Notes: generated from the sequence alone by a model not told the origin. A stretch of 64,000 nucleotides of DNA from Pseudomonas solani (GCF_026072635.1 NZ_AP023081.1:3220501-3284500); one strand, 5' to 3'. Counted from the first letter of the stretch, positions 1 through 9,060 are shown. Numbers and translations: made by a program.

Positions 1-843
1 ATCATGGGCCACAACGCCATGGGCGCGACGCGCTGGATCAACATCCCCGGGGTGATCCGCTTCCAGCCCGCCGAGTTCATGAAGATCCTGATGCCGGCGA
101 CCATCGCCTGGTACCTGTCCAAACGCACTTTGCCACCCAAGCTGAAGCACGTTGTGGTGAGCCTGGCGCTGATCGTGGTGCCCTTCATCCTGGTGGTGCG
201 CCAGCCGGACCTCGGCACCGCGCTGCTGATCCTCGCCTCGGGCGCCTTCGTGCTGTTCATGGCCGGGCTGCAGTGGCGCTGGATACTCGGCGCGGTCACG
301 GCGGTGGTGCCGATCGCGGTGGGGATGTGGTTCTTCGTCATGCACGACTACCAGAAACAGCGCGTGCTGACCTTTCTCGACCCGGAGAGCGACCCGCTCG
401 GCACCGGCTGGAACATCATCCAGTCGAAGGCGGCGATCGGTTCGGGTGGGGTGTTCGGCAAGGGCTGGCTGCTGGGCACCCAGTCGCACCTGGATTTTTT
501 GCCCGAAAGCCACACGGACTTTATCATTGCCGTCCTCGGCGAAGAGTTCGGCCTGGTCGGCGTGTGCATCCTGCTGCTGGTCTACATGCTGCTGATCGGT
601 CGCGGCCTGGTCATCACCGCCCAGGCGCAGACCCTGTTCGGCAAGCTGCTGGCGGGCAGCCTGACCATGACCTTCTTCGTTTATGTGTTCGTCAACATCG
701 GCATGGTCAGCGGCCTGCTGCCGGTGGTTGGAGTGCCTCTTCCCTTCATCAGCTATGGCGGAACTTCGCTGGTTACGCTGCTGTCAGGGTTTGGGGTTTT
801 GATGGCCATCCATACCCATCGCAAGTGGATCGCCCAGGTTTGA
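1..843 (+). CDS. rodA: Rod shape-determining protein RodA (SEDS glycosyltransferase), 5' end outside window
   Basis: RodA is the SEDS-family peptidoglycan polymerase of the elongasome and works with a class B PBP in the inner membrane. About 280 C-terminal residues are present; the family is about 370 residues, so roughly 90 N-terminal residues lie upstream of the window. Seen here: multiple hydrophobic segments, the motif PDLGTALLI near the start, LPESHTDFI in the large periplasmic loop, and the terminal GVPLPFISYGGTS signature typical of RodA/FtsW. It is followed after 5 bases by mltB, so the two are probably cotranscribed in a wall-elongation operon. Confidence 0.96.
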   Translation: MMGHNAMGATRWINIPGVIRFQPAEFMKILMPATIAWYLSKRTLPPKLKHVVVSLALIVVPFILVVRQPDLGTALLILASGAFVLFMAGLQWRWILGAVTAVVPIAVGMWFFVMHDYQKQRVLTFLDPESDPLGTGWNIIQSKAAIGSGGVFGKGWLLGTQSHLDFLPESHTDFIIAVLGEEFGLVGVCILLLVYMLLIGRGLVITAQAQTLFGKLLAGSLTMTFFVYVFVNIGMVSGLLPVVGVPLPFISYGGTSLVTLLSGFGVLMAIHTHRKWIAQV

Positions 844-848
844 TACGA

Positions 849-1868
849 GTGAATAATTTGAAAATACTGCGCAACTGGATGATGCGAGGGGCCCTGGGAG
901 TGGGCTTCTGCGGCGTGCTGGGTGCAGCCGCCCCCGCATTGGCGGGCGACTATGAAGGAAGCCCCCAGGTCGCCGAGTTCGTTGCGGAGATGACCCGCGA
1001 CTATGGTTTCGCCGGGGAGCAACTGGTCAGCCTGTTCCGGGAGGTCGAGCGCAAGCAGGCGATCCTCGATGCCATCTCGCGGCCGGCTGAACGGGTCAAG
1101 CCGTGGAAGGAATACCGGCCGATCTTCATCACCGATGCCCGCATCCAGAAAGGCGTGGATTTCTGGAACAAGCACGCCGACGCCTTGGCCCGTGCCGAGA
1201 AAGAGTACGGCGTGCCCGCCCAGGTGATAGTCGCCATCATCGGCGTCGAGACCTTCTATGGCGGCAACACCGGCAGCTACCGGGTGATCGATGCGCTATC
1301 CACTCTGGGCTTCGACTACCCGCCGCGTGCCGACTTCTTCCGCAAGCAGCTCAAGGAGTTCCTCCTGCTGGCGCGCGAAGAGCAGGTCGACCCGCTCACC
1401 CTCAAAGGCTCCTACGCCGGCGCCATGGGCCTGCCGCAGTTCATGCCGGGCAGCTTCCGCGCCTACGCGGTGGACTTCGACGGTGATGGCCACATCGATA
1501 TCTGGAACAACCCGGTGGATGCCATCGGCAGCGTGGCCAGCTACTTCAAGCGCCATGGCTGGGTAGCCGGCGAGCCGGTAGTGAGCCGCGCCCAGGTGCG
1601 TGGCGAGAATGCCGAACAGGGCCTCACCGAAGGCCTGGACCCGGTGAAGAATGTCGGCGAACTGCGTGCCCTGGGCTGGGCAAGCGGTGACGCCTTGCGC
1701 GATGATCTCCCCGTCACGGCCTTCCGACTGGATGGCGTCGACGGCATGGAGTATTGGATGGGCCTGCCCAACTTCTACGTGATCACCCGCTACAATCGCA
1801 GCGTGATGTATTCCATGGCGGTGCATCAGCTTTCAGAATCCTTGGTCAATGCACGGGGCGGGCGTTAA
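849..1868 (+). CDS. mltB: Lytic murein transglycosylase B
   Basis: Cleaves the glycan strand of peptidoglycan to a 1,6-anhydro product. The chosen start is a GTG giving about 339 residues; an in-frame ATG at 879 is an alternative that still leaves a hydrophobic signal sequence ending near ALA-GDYEG. The catalytic glutamate sits in GVETFYGG, followed by AGAMGLPQFMPGSF and the DFDGDGHIDIW segment, all hallmarks of the MltB family. There is no clear lipobox, so it may be a soluble periplasmic form. It lies between rodA and rlpA with gaps of 5 and 3 bases, in a cell-wall operon. Start choice is the main uncertainty. Confidence 0.94.
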   Translation: MNNLKILRNWMMRGALGVGFCGVLGAAAPALAGDYEGSPQVAEFVAEMTRDYGFAGEQLVSLFREVERKQAILDAISRPAERVKPWKEYRPIFITDARIQKGVDFWNKHADALARAEKEYGVPAQVIVAIIGVETFYGGNTGSYRVIDALSTLGFDYPPRADFFRKQLKEFLLLAREEQVDPLTLKGSYAGAMGLPQFMPGSFRAYAVDFDGDGHIDIWNNPVDAIGSVASYFKRHGWVAGEPVVSRAQVRGENAEQGLTEGLDPVKNVGELRALGWASGDALRDDLPVTAFRLDGVDGMEYWMGLPNFYVITRYNRSVMYSMAVHQLSESLVNARGGR

Positions 1869-1871
1869 CAG

Positions 1872-2877
1872 ATGCAGCCAATGCCTATAAGAATCGCTGC
1901 TTACGGTGTCCTGGCGCTGATGCTCGCCAGTTGCTCCAGCAGCCGTACCCCGCAGCCGGTACAGCAGGGCGGAAATATTTCCGGCCCCGGCGACTATTCG
2001 CGCCCTCACCGTGACGGCGCTCCCTGGTGGGACGTGGACGTATCACGGATTCCCGATGCCGTGCCCATGCCGCACTACGGCTCGTACAAGGCCAACCCCT
2101 ATACGGTGCTCGGCAAGACCTACTACCCGATGAGCGATGCGCGCCGCTACCAGGCCACCGGCACCGCCTCCTGGTACGGCACCAAGTTCCACGGCCAGGC
2201 CACTGCCAACGGCGAGGCCTACGACCTCTACGGCATGACCGCCGCGCACAAGACCCTGCCGCTGCCGAGCTACGTCAAGGTGACCAACCTGGACAACGGC
2301 CGCACCGTGATCCTGCGGGTCAACGACCGTGGCCCGTTCTACTCCGACCGCATCATCGACCTGTCCTTCGCTGCCGCGAAGAAGCTCGGCTATGCCGAGA
2401 GCGGCACCGCGCGGGTCAAGGTGGAGGGCATCGATCCCAACGAGTGGTGGGCTGCCCAGGGCCGCCCGGTGCCCATGGTGCTGGCACAGCCGCAGCAGGT
2501 GGCCAAGGCGCAGCCGGCGCCGAGTGTCGCGCAGGTTGCCTCCGCCCCCGTTGAGCAGTACACCCCGCCGCCCGCGCAGCACGCAGCCGCCGTGCTGCCC
2601 GTGCAGATCGACGCAAAAAAAAAACGGTTCACTCGGAGCATCTGGCCTGTATCTCCAGGTGGGCGCCTTCGCCAATCCGGACGCTGCGGAGCTCCTCAAG
2701 GACAAGCTGAGCGGGATGGTGAGTGCCCCGGTATTCATCAGCTCGGTCGTGCGCAATCAGCAGATCCTGCACCGGGTACGCCTGGGGCCGATCGACACGC
2801 AGGGTGAAGCACAGCAATTGCAGGACAGCGTACGCCTGGCCAACCTCGGCCAGCCGACCCTGGTGAAGCCGGACTGA
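1872..2877 (+). pseudogene. rlpA: Septal ring lytic transglycosylase RlpA, apparent +1 frameshift
   Basis: RlpA cleaves glycan strands lacking stem peptides and is a lipoprotein with a double-psi beta-barrel domain and a C-terminal SPOR domain. The first frame (1872-2807) has a lipobox (LMLASC) and the barrel domain, from TASWYG through RVNDRGPF. At a run of ten A (2615-2624) the reading frame leaves the SPOR domain, which continues in the next frame (SGLYLQVGAFANPDAAELL) to a stop at 2877. Nine A would restore a continuous protein of about 334 residues. As written the product would lose SPOR and end in about 64 unrelated residues. Sequencing error, true mutation or slippage cannot be separated here. 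Confidence 0.9.
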
Positions 2878-2935
2878 CGGCTTCGTTCTTTGCCCGCAAG
2901 GGCCTGTTAGACCATTAGCAACTTCAGAGAGACGG

Positions 2936-4099
2936 ATGAACATCATCAGCTTTGCGAAACGCCTTCTACTGCCAGCAGCCCTGCTCATCGCCGCGCCGGT
3001 CGCCCTGGCCGCCGAGCAGATCGTCCCATCGCCGCCGCAACTGGCTGCCAAAGCCTATGTGCTGATGGATGCCGCCAGTGGCCAGGTCCTGGTCGAGAAC
3101 GCCGGTGACGAGCGCCTGCCGCCCGCCAGCCTGACCAAGCTGATGACCGCGTACATCGCCACCCTGGAAATCCGCAAGGGCCAGATCGGCGAGAACGACC
3201 CGGTGACCATCAGCGAGCACGCCTGGCGCACCGGCGGTTCGCGCATGTTCGTGCAGGTGAACACCCAGGTGTCCCTGAGCGACCTGCTGCACGGCATCAT
3301 CATCCAGTCCGGCAACGACGCCAGCGTCGCGGTGGCCGAGCACATCGCCGGCAGCGAAGACGCTTTCGCCGACATGATGAACACCACCGCCGAGAAGCTC
3401 GGCATGGTCGGCAGCCACTTCATGAACGCCACCGGCCTGCCCAACCCGGAGCACTACTCCACCGCGCACGACATGGCCCGCCTGGCCCGCGCGATCATCT
3501 ACGAGGACCCGGCGCACTACGCCATCTACTCGCAGAAGGAGTTCTTCTGGAACAACATCAAGCAGCCCAACCGCAACCTGCTGCTGTGGCGCGACAAGAC
3601 CGTCGACGGCCTGAAGACCGGCCACACCGAGGAAGCCGGCTTCTGCCTGGTGGCCTCCGCCGTGCGTGACAACCAGCGTCTGATCGCCGTGGTGTTCGGC
3701 ACCAACAGCGAGCAGGCCCGTGCCGCCGAGACCCAGAAGCTGCTGACCTACGGTTTCCGCTTCTTCGAAACCAAGACCTTCTATCAGAAGGGTGCCGAGC
3801 TGGCGAAAGCCCAGGTATGGAAGGGCGCTTCCCGCGAAGTGAAGGCCGGCCTGGCCAGCGACCTGACCATGACCCTGCCGAAAGGCCAGCTGCAGAAGCT
3901 GCAGGCTGCCATGACCCTGTCCCCGCAGCTGGTCGCGCCCATCAAGCAGGGCGATGTGATCGGCAAGGTCGAGGTCAAGCTGGACGACAAGGTGGTGCAC
4001 AGCGCCGACCTGGTCGCCTTGGAGGCCGTCGAGGAAGGTGGCTTCTTCCGCCGCGTGTGGGATAGCATCCGCCTGTTCTTCTACGGCCTGTTCAACTAA
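2936..4099 (+). CDS. dacC: D-alanyl-D-alanine carboxypeptidase (PBP5/6 type)
   Basis: A low-molecular-mass penicillin-binding protein that removes the terminal D-Ala from pentapeptide stems. The 387-residue product has a signal peptide ending near ALA-AEQ, the active-site S65-x-x-K68 in PPASLTKLM, the SGN triad at 125-127 and KTG at 227-229. A C-terminal beta domain follows, and then an aromatic, basic amphipathic tail (FFRRVWDSIRLFFYGLFN) that anchors this family to the outer leaflet of the inner membrane. Gene order rlpA-dacC-ybeD-lipB matches other pseudomonads; the symbol follows P. aeruginosa usage. Confidence 0.95.
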   Translation: MNIISFAKRLLLPAALLIAAPVALAAEQIVPSPPQLAAKAYVLMDAASGQVLVENAGDERLPPASLTKLMTAYIATLEIRKGQIGENDPVTISEHAWRTGGSRMFVQVNTQVSLSDLLHGIIIQSGNDASVAVAEHIAGSEDAFADMMNTTAEKLGMVGSHFMNATGLPNPEHYSTAHDMARLARAIIYEDPAHYAIYSQKEFFWNNIKQPNRNLLLWRDKTVDGLKTGHTEEAGFCLVASAVRDNQRLIAVVFGTNSEQARAAETQKLLTYGFRFFETKTFYQKGAELAKAQVWKGASREVKAGLASDLTMTLPKGQLQKLQAAMTLSPQLVAPIKQGDVIGKVEVKLDDKVVHSADLVALEAVEEGGFFRRVWDSIRLFFYGLFN

Positions 4100-4124
4100 G
4101 CCGCACCCACCGACCTACTGAGCC

Positions 4125-4158
4125 GACGCCTCGCCCCCCACCCGGGTGGCGGGGCGTC
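4125..4158 (+). terminator. GC-rich hairpin after dacC
   Basis: Arms beginning GACGCC and ending GGCGTC form a long, nearly perfect GC stem just after the dacC stop. There is no T-run, so it may act as an mRNA stabiliser or attenuator before ybeD and not as a strict intrinsic terminator. Confidence 0.45.
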
Positions 4159-4188
4159 CGCATCGCGGGCCACGAGTCCGCCGCCGCC

Positions 4189-4479
4189 ATGACCGACGAA
4201 ACCGACGAAACCGACGTACAAGCCCCGAAAATCGAATTCCCCTGCGAGCGCTACCCGATCAAGGTGATCGGCGATGCCGGCGAGGGCTTCTCCGACCTGG
4301 TCGTCGAGATCGTCCAGCGCCACGCGCCGGACCTCGACGTCACCACCCTGGTGGCACGCGACAGCCGCAATGGCCGCTTCCTCTCCGTGCAGGTGCTGAT
4401 CACCGCCACCAGCGTCGACCAGTTGCAGGCGATTCACGTCGACCTGCGCGCTACCGGTCGCGTGCACATGGTGCTCTAG
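4189..4479 (+). CDS. ybeD: YbeD family protein (DUF493)
   Basis: A 96-residue member of the YbeD/DUF493 family, with an acidic N-terminus, then the conserved FPCERYPIKVIG start of a ferredoxin-like ACT-type fold ending in VHMVL. The family lies almost always directly upstream of lipB and is loosely linked to lipoate metabolism; no enzymatic activity is established. Its stop codon overlaps the lipB start by one base (TAGTG), which suggests translational coupling. Confidence 0.93.
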   Translation: MTDETDETDVQAPKIEFPCERYPIKVIGDAGEGFSDLVVEIVQRHAPDLDVTTLVARDSRNGRFLSVQVLITATSVDQLQAIHVDLRATGRVHMVL

Positions 4480-5099
4480 TGGCGCCTGAGCTCATCGTGC
4501 GTCACCTGGGGTTGGCGGATTACCTGCCGACCCTGGAGGCGATGCGTCGCCTGACCGCCGAGCGCGACGGCAGCACCCCCGATGAAATCTGGCTGCTGCA
4601 GCACCCGCGCGTCTTCACCCAGGGGCAGGCCGGCAAGGCCGAGCACCTGCTGGCGCCAGGGGATATCCCGGTGGTCCAGGTGGATCGCGGTGGCCAGGTC
4701 ACCTACCACGGCCCCGGCCAACTGGTGGGCTACCTGATGCTCGACCTGCGCCGTCTGGGCCTGGGTGTGCGCGAGCTGGTCACGGCCATGGAGCAGAGCC
4801 TGGTCGATGTGCTGGCCGGCTACGGCATCGAGGCCGCGCCCAAGGCGGATGCCCCCGGCGTCTATGTCGCGGGCGACAAGATCGCCTCGCTGGGGCTGCG
4901 GGTCAGCCGCGGCTGCTCCTTCCATGGCCTGGCACTCAACGTGGACATGGACATGTCGCCCTTCCAGCGCATTAATCCCTGCGGCTACGCCGGGCTGAAG
5001 ATGGTGCAGCTCCGTGAGCTGCTCGATTCGCCGCCGTCGTTCGACGAGGTGGCGCAGCGGCTGGAGCGCGTCCTGCGCGACCGGCTCTACCCGCGCTAG
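4479..5099 (+). CDS. lipB: Octanoyl-ACP:protein N-octanoyltransferase LipB
   Basis: Transfers octanoate from octanoyl-ACP to the lipoyl domains of 2-oxoacid dehydrogenases and GcvH, the first step of lipoate synthesis. The GTG start at 4479 is supported by the TAGTG overlap with ybeD and by family length (206 residues). Seen: the RGGQVTYHGPGQLVGY motif, lysine 134 in GDKIASLGLR and the acyl-accepting cysteine 168 in NPCGYAGL. It converges on lipA, the second enzyme of the pathway, across a shared terminator. Confidence 0.96.
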   Translation: MAPELIVRHLGLADYLPTLEAMRRLTAERDGSTPDEIWLLQHPRVFTQGQAGKAEHLLAPGDIPVVQVDRGGQVTYHGPGQLVGYLMLDLRRLGLGVRELVTAMEQSLVDVLAGYGIEAAPKADAPGVYVAGDKIASLGLRVSRGCSFHGLALNVDMDMSPFQRINPCGYAGLKMVQLRELLDSPPSFDEVAQRLERVLRDRLYPR

Positions 5100-5108
5100 G
5101 CAGATACG

Positions 5109-5136
5109 AAAAAGGCGCCCGGTGGGCGCCTTTTTT
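5109..5136 (+). terminator. Rho-independent terminator between lipB and lipA
   Basis: A5, the stem GGCGCCC-GGT-GGGCGCC (5114-5130), then T6. The A-run before and T-run after make it usable from both strands, so it can end both lipB (+) and lipA (-). Confidence 0.9.
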
Positions 5137-5204
5137 CGAAGTCCTGATTTCCCTTCATCGCACTCCACCCCGGTTTCCCGGGGCGGTCTTCTTGCCGTGC
5201 CCGC

Positions 5205-6257
5205 TCAACCCAGGTTGAGGGTGGGGATGAGGTTGGTATCCAGGGGCTGGCCCGGTACCGGAACCGGTGCGGCGAGGCCCAGGTTGTTCTTCTCGAACAC
5301 CCGGTCGGCGCGGTAGCTGGAGCGCACCAGCGGGCCGGCGGCGACTTCCATGAAGCCTTTCTCCAGGCCGATGTCGCGGAAGCGGTTGAACTCTTCCGGG
5401 CTGACCCAGCGCTGCACCTTCAGGTGGTTGCGGGTGGGTTGCAGGTACTGGCCGAGGGTGAGGATGTCGACGCCGATGGCGCGCATGTCATCCATGGCTT
5501 CGATCACTTCTTCGTCGGTCTCGCCCAGGCCCAGCATCAGGCTGGTCTTGGTCAGCAGGCTGGGGCGATGGCGCTTGGCATGCTCCAGCACGCGCAGGGT
5601 CTTCTCGTAACCGGCGCGGGGGTCACGCACTTCGTAGGTCAGGCGCTTCACCGTCTCGACGTTCTGCGCGAACACTTCGAGGCCGGAGTCCGCCACACGC
5701 TCGATGGCCTGCAGGTCACCGTTGAAGTCGGGGGTGAGGGCTTCCACCACTACGTTCGGGGTGCGCGCTTTGATGGCGCGCACGCAGGCTGCGTAGTGGG
5801 CCGCGCCGCCGTCGTCGAGGTCGTCGCGGTCGACGGAGGTCAGCACGATGTAGCGCAGCGCCATCAGCTCCACCGACTTGGCGGTGTTCTGCGGCTCTTC
5901 CTTGTCCAGCCAGCCATTGGGGTTGCCGGTGTCCACGGCGCAGAAGCGGCAGGCGCGGGTGCACACCGAGCCCATCAGCATGATGGTGGCGGTGCCGTTG
6001 GACCAGCACTCGCCCATGTTCGGGCAGTGGGACTCCTGGCACACGGTGCTCAGGCGGTGTTCGCCGACATTGCGCTTGACCGCGTCGAAGCGGCTGCCAC
6101 CGGGCGCCTTGACCCGCAGCCACTTGGGCTTGGGCTCGAACACCTGTGGCTCGGCCGAAGAACGGCGCTTCTGGCCATCCTTGATCGCGGTGATGCCCTC
6201 GGCGTTACGGAATTTTTCGCCACTGGCGACGGGTTTTGGCGAGGCTGTATCGGACAT
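5205..6257 (-). CDS. lipA: Lipoyl synthase LipA
   Basis: Radical-SAM enzyme that inserts two sulfurs into protein-bound octanoyl groups. With the start at 6257 (MSDTASPK) it has 350 residues. The auxiliary cluster cysteines are in CQESHCPNMGEC and the SAM cluster cysteines in CTRACRFC; a terminal R-S-S-Y-R-A motif carries the serine ligand of the auxiliary cluster. An upstream in-frame ATG at 6302 exists, but a GGAG-like ribosome site precedes 6257. The N-terminus is longer than in E. coli LipA. Confidence 0.95.
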   Translation of the reverse strand: MSDTASPKPVASGEKFRNAEGITAIKDGQKRRSSAEPQVFEPKPKWLRVKAPGGSRFDAVKRNVGEHRLSTVCQESHCPNMGECWSNGTATIMLMGSVCTRACRFCAVDTGNPNGWLDKEEPQNTAKSVELMALRYIVLTSVDRDDLDDGGAAHYAACVRAIKARTPNVVVEALTPDFNGDLQAIERVADSGLEVFAQNVETVKRLTYEVRDPRAGYEKTLRVLEHAKRHRPSLLTKTSLMLGLGETDEEVIEAMDDMRAIGVDILTLGQYLQPTRNHLKVQRWVSPEEFNRFRDIGLEKGFMEVAAGPLVRSSYRADRVFEKNNLGLAAPVPVPGQPLDTNLIPTLNLG

Positions 6258-6434
6258 CTGAACTGGCTCCGCTAGAGGCTCAGCTGGCTGCCACGGGGGC
6301 AAAAAAAGGGGGTGGCGCAGTTTATCACAAAGGTGGATACAGACTGGCAGCCACCTGGAGACAAATGACCAGACGGTCAGCCTCGGCCACTGGCCTACCC
6401 GCAGGAGAGGCCGGTGGCCGGGCGAAGGCGGGGC

Positions 6435-7738
6435 TCAGCGTACCTTGCGCAGTTCGCCGAGCAGTTCCTGGTTGGGGTAGCCATCGGCTGGCCAGCCCAG
6501 GCGCTGCTGGTAACCACGGATCGCCTTGCGGGTGTTGGCGCCGATGATGCCGTCGGCGGCGCCCGGGCTGTAGCCGTTGCTGGCCAGGGCTTCCTGCAGC
6601 TCGATGCGCTCGGTGCGGCTCAGGGGCTTGTCGCCCTTGGGCCAGGTGCCGGCGATCAGCCCCTGGCCGTCGAAGCGCTGGGACAGCAGGCCGATGGCCA
6701 GGGCGTAGGACGAGGAGTTGTTGTACTTGAGGATGGCGCGGAAGTTGTCCAGCACCAGGAAGGCCGGGCCGCGATAGCCGGCCGGCAGCAGCAGGTAGCC
6801 CCGCTCCTGCGCGAGCGAGGCGGGCAGGGGGATTTGACCCCGAGGGCCTGCCACTCGGCCACTGTCTTGCGGATCTCGGTGTCGGCCTGGGCGTAGTCGA
6901 AGCCGGCGGGCAGCCGCACTTCGGCGCCCCAGGGCTTGCCCTTCTGCCAGCCGGAGGCCTGCAGGTAGTGGGAGGTGGAGGCCAGGGCGTCGGCGGTGGA
7001 GTTCCAGATATCGCGGCGACCGTCGCCGTCGAAGTCCACGGCGTGGGTGTTGTAGGTGGTGGGGATGAACTGGGTCTGCCCCATGGCGCCGGCCCAGGAG
7101 CCACGCATGCCGCCGGGCTTGATGTCGCCGTGCTGGATGATCTGCAGCGCGGCGATCAGTTGGGCGTGGGCGAAGGCCGGGCGGCGGCCTTCGTAGGCCA
7201 GGGTGGCGAGGGAGCGGATCACCGATTTGTCGCCCATGAACTGGCCGAAGCTGCTTTCCATGCCCCAGACGGCGACCAGGGTCTGGCGGTCGACGGCGTA
7301 GCGTTGCTCGATGGCGTCCAGTATCCGGGCGTGTTCCGCCAGCAGGGCCTGGCCCTTGCGGACGCGGTAGGGCGACATGGCGCCTTCCAGGTATTCCCAG
7401 ACCGGGCGGGTGAACTCGGGCTGGCTCTGGTCGGCCTTGACCACGGCGGGGTCCGGTTCGACGCCCTGGAAGGCCTGGTCGAAAATGGTGGCGCGGATGC
7501 CGGCCGCCAGCGCTTCCTGGCGGAAACGGTCACGCCATTGCTCGAAGGTCTCGTCGGGCAGGACGTCGGGCGCGAGCTGCTGCACGGTGGTTTGTGCGGA
7601 GGTGGAGGCGGGCTGGGCGGGCGCGCTGGCCAGGGGGGCGGCGTTGTTCGGGGTGTCGGCGCAGGCGCTGAGGACTGCGAGGGTGGTAGCTACTGCTAGG
7701 CTGCGGAGGATCAGGCCGGGTACGGGGGCGAGGAGCAT
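6435..7738 (-). pseudogene. MltB-family lipoprotein lytic transglycosylase with peptidoglycan-binding domain, apparent frameshift
   Basis: The first frame (7738 down to about 6830) has a lipobox (AVLSAC), the catalytic glutamate in WGMESSFGQ, AGAMGQTQFIPTTYN and DFDGDGRRDIW, as in SltB/MltB lytic transglycosylases. The remaining part lies in another frame (to 6435): LAQERGYLLLPAGYRGPAFLVL and a C-terminal peptidoglycan-binding domain (IELQEALASNGYSPG). The frames join at a run of five G on the plus strand (6827-6831); one extra base there restores ...GVKSPLPASL... and a protein of about 434 residues. Either an indel error or a true truncation that removes the binding domain. Confidence 0.88.
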
Positions 7739-7794
7739 GGGGCGGTCTCGACAGCTGTAAAAACAAGCCGCGACCTTAACACGGATGGCCCTTT

Positions 7795-7947
7795 TCAGGC
7801 GGCCAGAAGCGAAGAAGCCTCCCAGTTACGGGAGGCTTCGCGGCGGTAGCTGCCTTTGCCTTTTGCCGGCTGTTCCTGGCGGCTGCGGAACAGGGGCTGG
7901 GCGATGATGCTTTTCGCCTTGTTGGGTTTCTTGCGCTGCTTGGCCAT
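7795..7947 (-). CDS. arfA: Alternative ribosome-rescue factor A
   Basis: ArfA recruits RF2 to ribosomes stalled on non-stop mRNA and backs up tmRNA. The 50-residue product has the family signature: a basic N-terminus, PLFRSR, then KGKGSYRR and NWEAS. The ATG at 7947 is preceded by GGAGAG at good spacing. In E. coli, arfA mRNA is cut or terminated at a hairpin within the reading frame, so the protein accumulates only when tmRNA fails; the same arrangement is visible here at 7814-7839. It sits downstream of holA on the same strand, with a second 8-bp hairpin at 7965-7986 in the leader. Identification rests on motifs and the hairpin, not on a database match. Confidence 0.88.
   Translation of the reverse strand: MAKQRKKPNKAKSIIAQPLFRSRQEQPAKGKGSYRREASRNWEASSLLAA
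7814..7839 (-). terminator. Hairpin inside the arfA reading frame
   Basis: Perfect 10-bp stem GAAGCCTCCC / GGGAGGCTTC with a 6-base loop, falling on codons for about residues 37-45 of ArfA, followed on the minus strand by a moderately T-rich stretch (TTCGCTTCT). By analogy with E. coli arfA it should yield truncated, stop-less mRNA through termination or RNase III cleavage. Confidence 0.8.
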
Positions 7948-8022
7948 GGCCGACTCTCCACTGGGCGCCTGCGGGGTTGCAGGCGCGCGCATCTTGCGCC
8001 CGAGTGCGGGCGATGTCCAGTG

Positions 8023-9060
8023 TCAGGCGGCGGGGATGGGCAGGCGCTGGCCGGCAAGGCTGAGCGCGAGGTGCGCGAGGCCGATCCAGGGGTCGCCTGC
8101 GGCCTGGCCCTTGATCTGCGCGTCGATGCGCTGGGCATCGCTGAGCAGTTGGTTCCAGCGCGAGGCAGGGTGGCGTTGCAGGGCACGACTGACCAGCGGG
8201 CGGCGTTTGTCCCAGACCGGCGGGCGGGCGGAGGCGAAGGCCTTTTCCAGTGGTACGCCCTGGCTGTACTGCTGGGCGATACCGGCCAGCTGGCGCAGCT
8301 CGCGGGCCAGGGCCCAGAGGATCACCGGGGTTTCCACGCCCTCGCCACGCAGGCCTTCGAGGGTGCGCAGGGTGTGGGCGGCTTCGCCATTGAGTGCGGC
8401 ATCGATCAGGCCGAAGACGTCGAAGCGGGCGCTGTCGGCAACGGCGGCCTGCACGGTGGCGGCGTCGATCTGGCCGCCTTCGGCGAGCAGCTTGAGCTTT
8501 TCGATTTCCTGGGCGGCGGCCAGCAGGTTGCCTTCCACGCGGGCGGCGATCAGGTCCACCGCTTCCTGGTTGGCGGCGAGGCCGGCCTGGGCCAGGCGCT
8601 GGCGTATCCATTGCGGCAGCTGGTGGGCGTCCACCGGCCAGATCTGCAGGAACTGGGCGTTGGGGCCGTCGATCAGCGCCTTGGCCCATTTGGTCTTCTG
8701 GGTGCTGCCGTCCAGCTTGGGCAGGCTCACCAGCAGCAGGGTGTCTTCCGGCGGGCGCGAGAGGTATTCGAGCAGGGCGGCGGCGCCTTTGTCCCCCGGC
8801 TTGCCGTTGGGGATGCGCAGTTCGAGCAGGCGCCTGTCGGCGAACAGCGAGAGGCTGGCACCGGCCTCATGCAGTTGGCCCCAGTCGAAGCTGGTCTCGA
8901 CGTTGAAGACCTGGCGCTCGTTGAAGTCGCGCTCGCGGCAGGCCATGCGGATGGCGTCGCAGGCTTCCTGGCACAGCAGCGGCTCGTCGCCACTGACGAC
9001 GTAGACAGGGGCGAGGGTGCCTTGCAGGTGCTTGCTGAGTTGGGCGGCGTTGAGCTTCAT
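8023..9060 (-). CDS. holA: DNA polymerase III subunit delta
   Basis: The clamp-loader delta subunit opens the beta sliding clamp. Length is 345 residues, normal for HolA. The N-terminus MKLNAAQLSKHLQGTLAPVY followed by VVSGDEPLLCQEACDAIR is the characteristic delta start, and the C-terminal helical domain includes LSDAQRIDAQIKGQ. It lies just downstream of lptE and leuS, the usual leuS-lptE-holA order in gammaproteobacteria, and is likely cotranscribed with them. Confidence 0.95.
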   Translation of the reverse strand: MKLNAAQLSKHLQGTLAPVYVVSGDEPLLCQEACDAIRMACRERDFNERQVFNVETSFDWGQLHEAGASLSLFADRRLLELRIPNGKPGDKGAAALLEYLSRPPEDTLLLVSLPKLDGSTQKTKWAKALIDGPNAQFLQIWPVDAHQLPQWIRQRLAQAGLAANQEAVDLIAARVEGNLLAAAQEIEKLKLLAEGGQIDAATVQAAVADSARFDVFGLIDAALNGEAAHTLRTLEGLRGEGVETPVILWALARELRQLAGIAQQYSQGVPLEKAFASARPPVWDKRRPLVSRALQRHPASRWNQLLSDAQRIDAQIKGQAAGDPWIGLAHLALSLAGQRLPIPAA

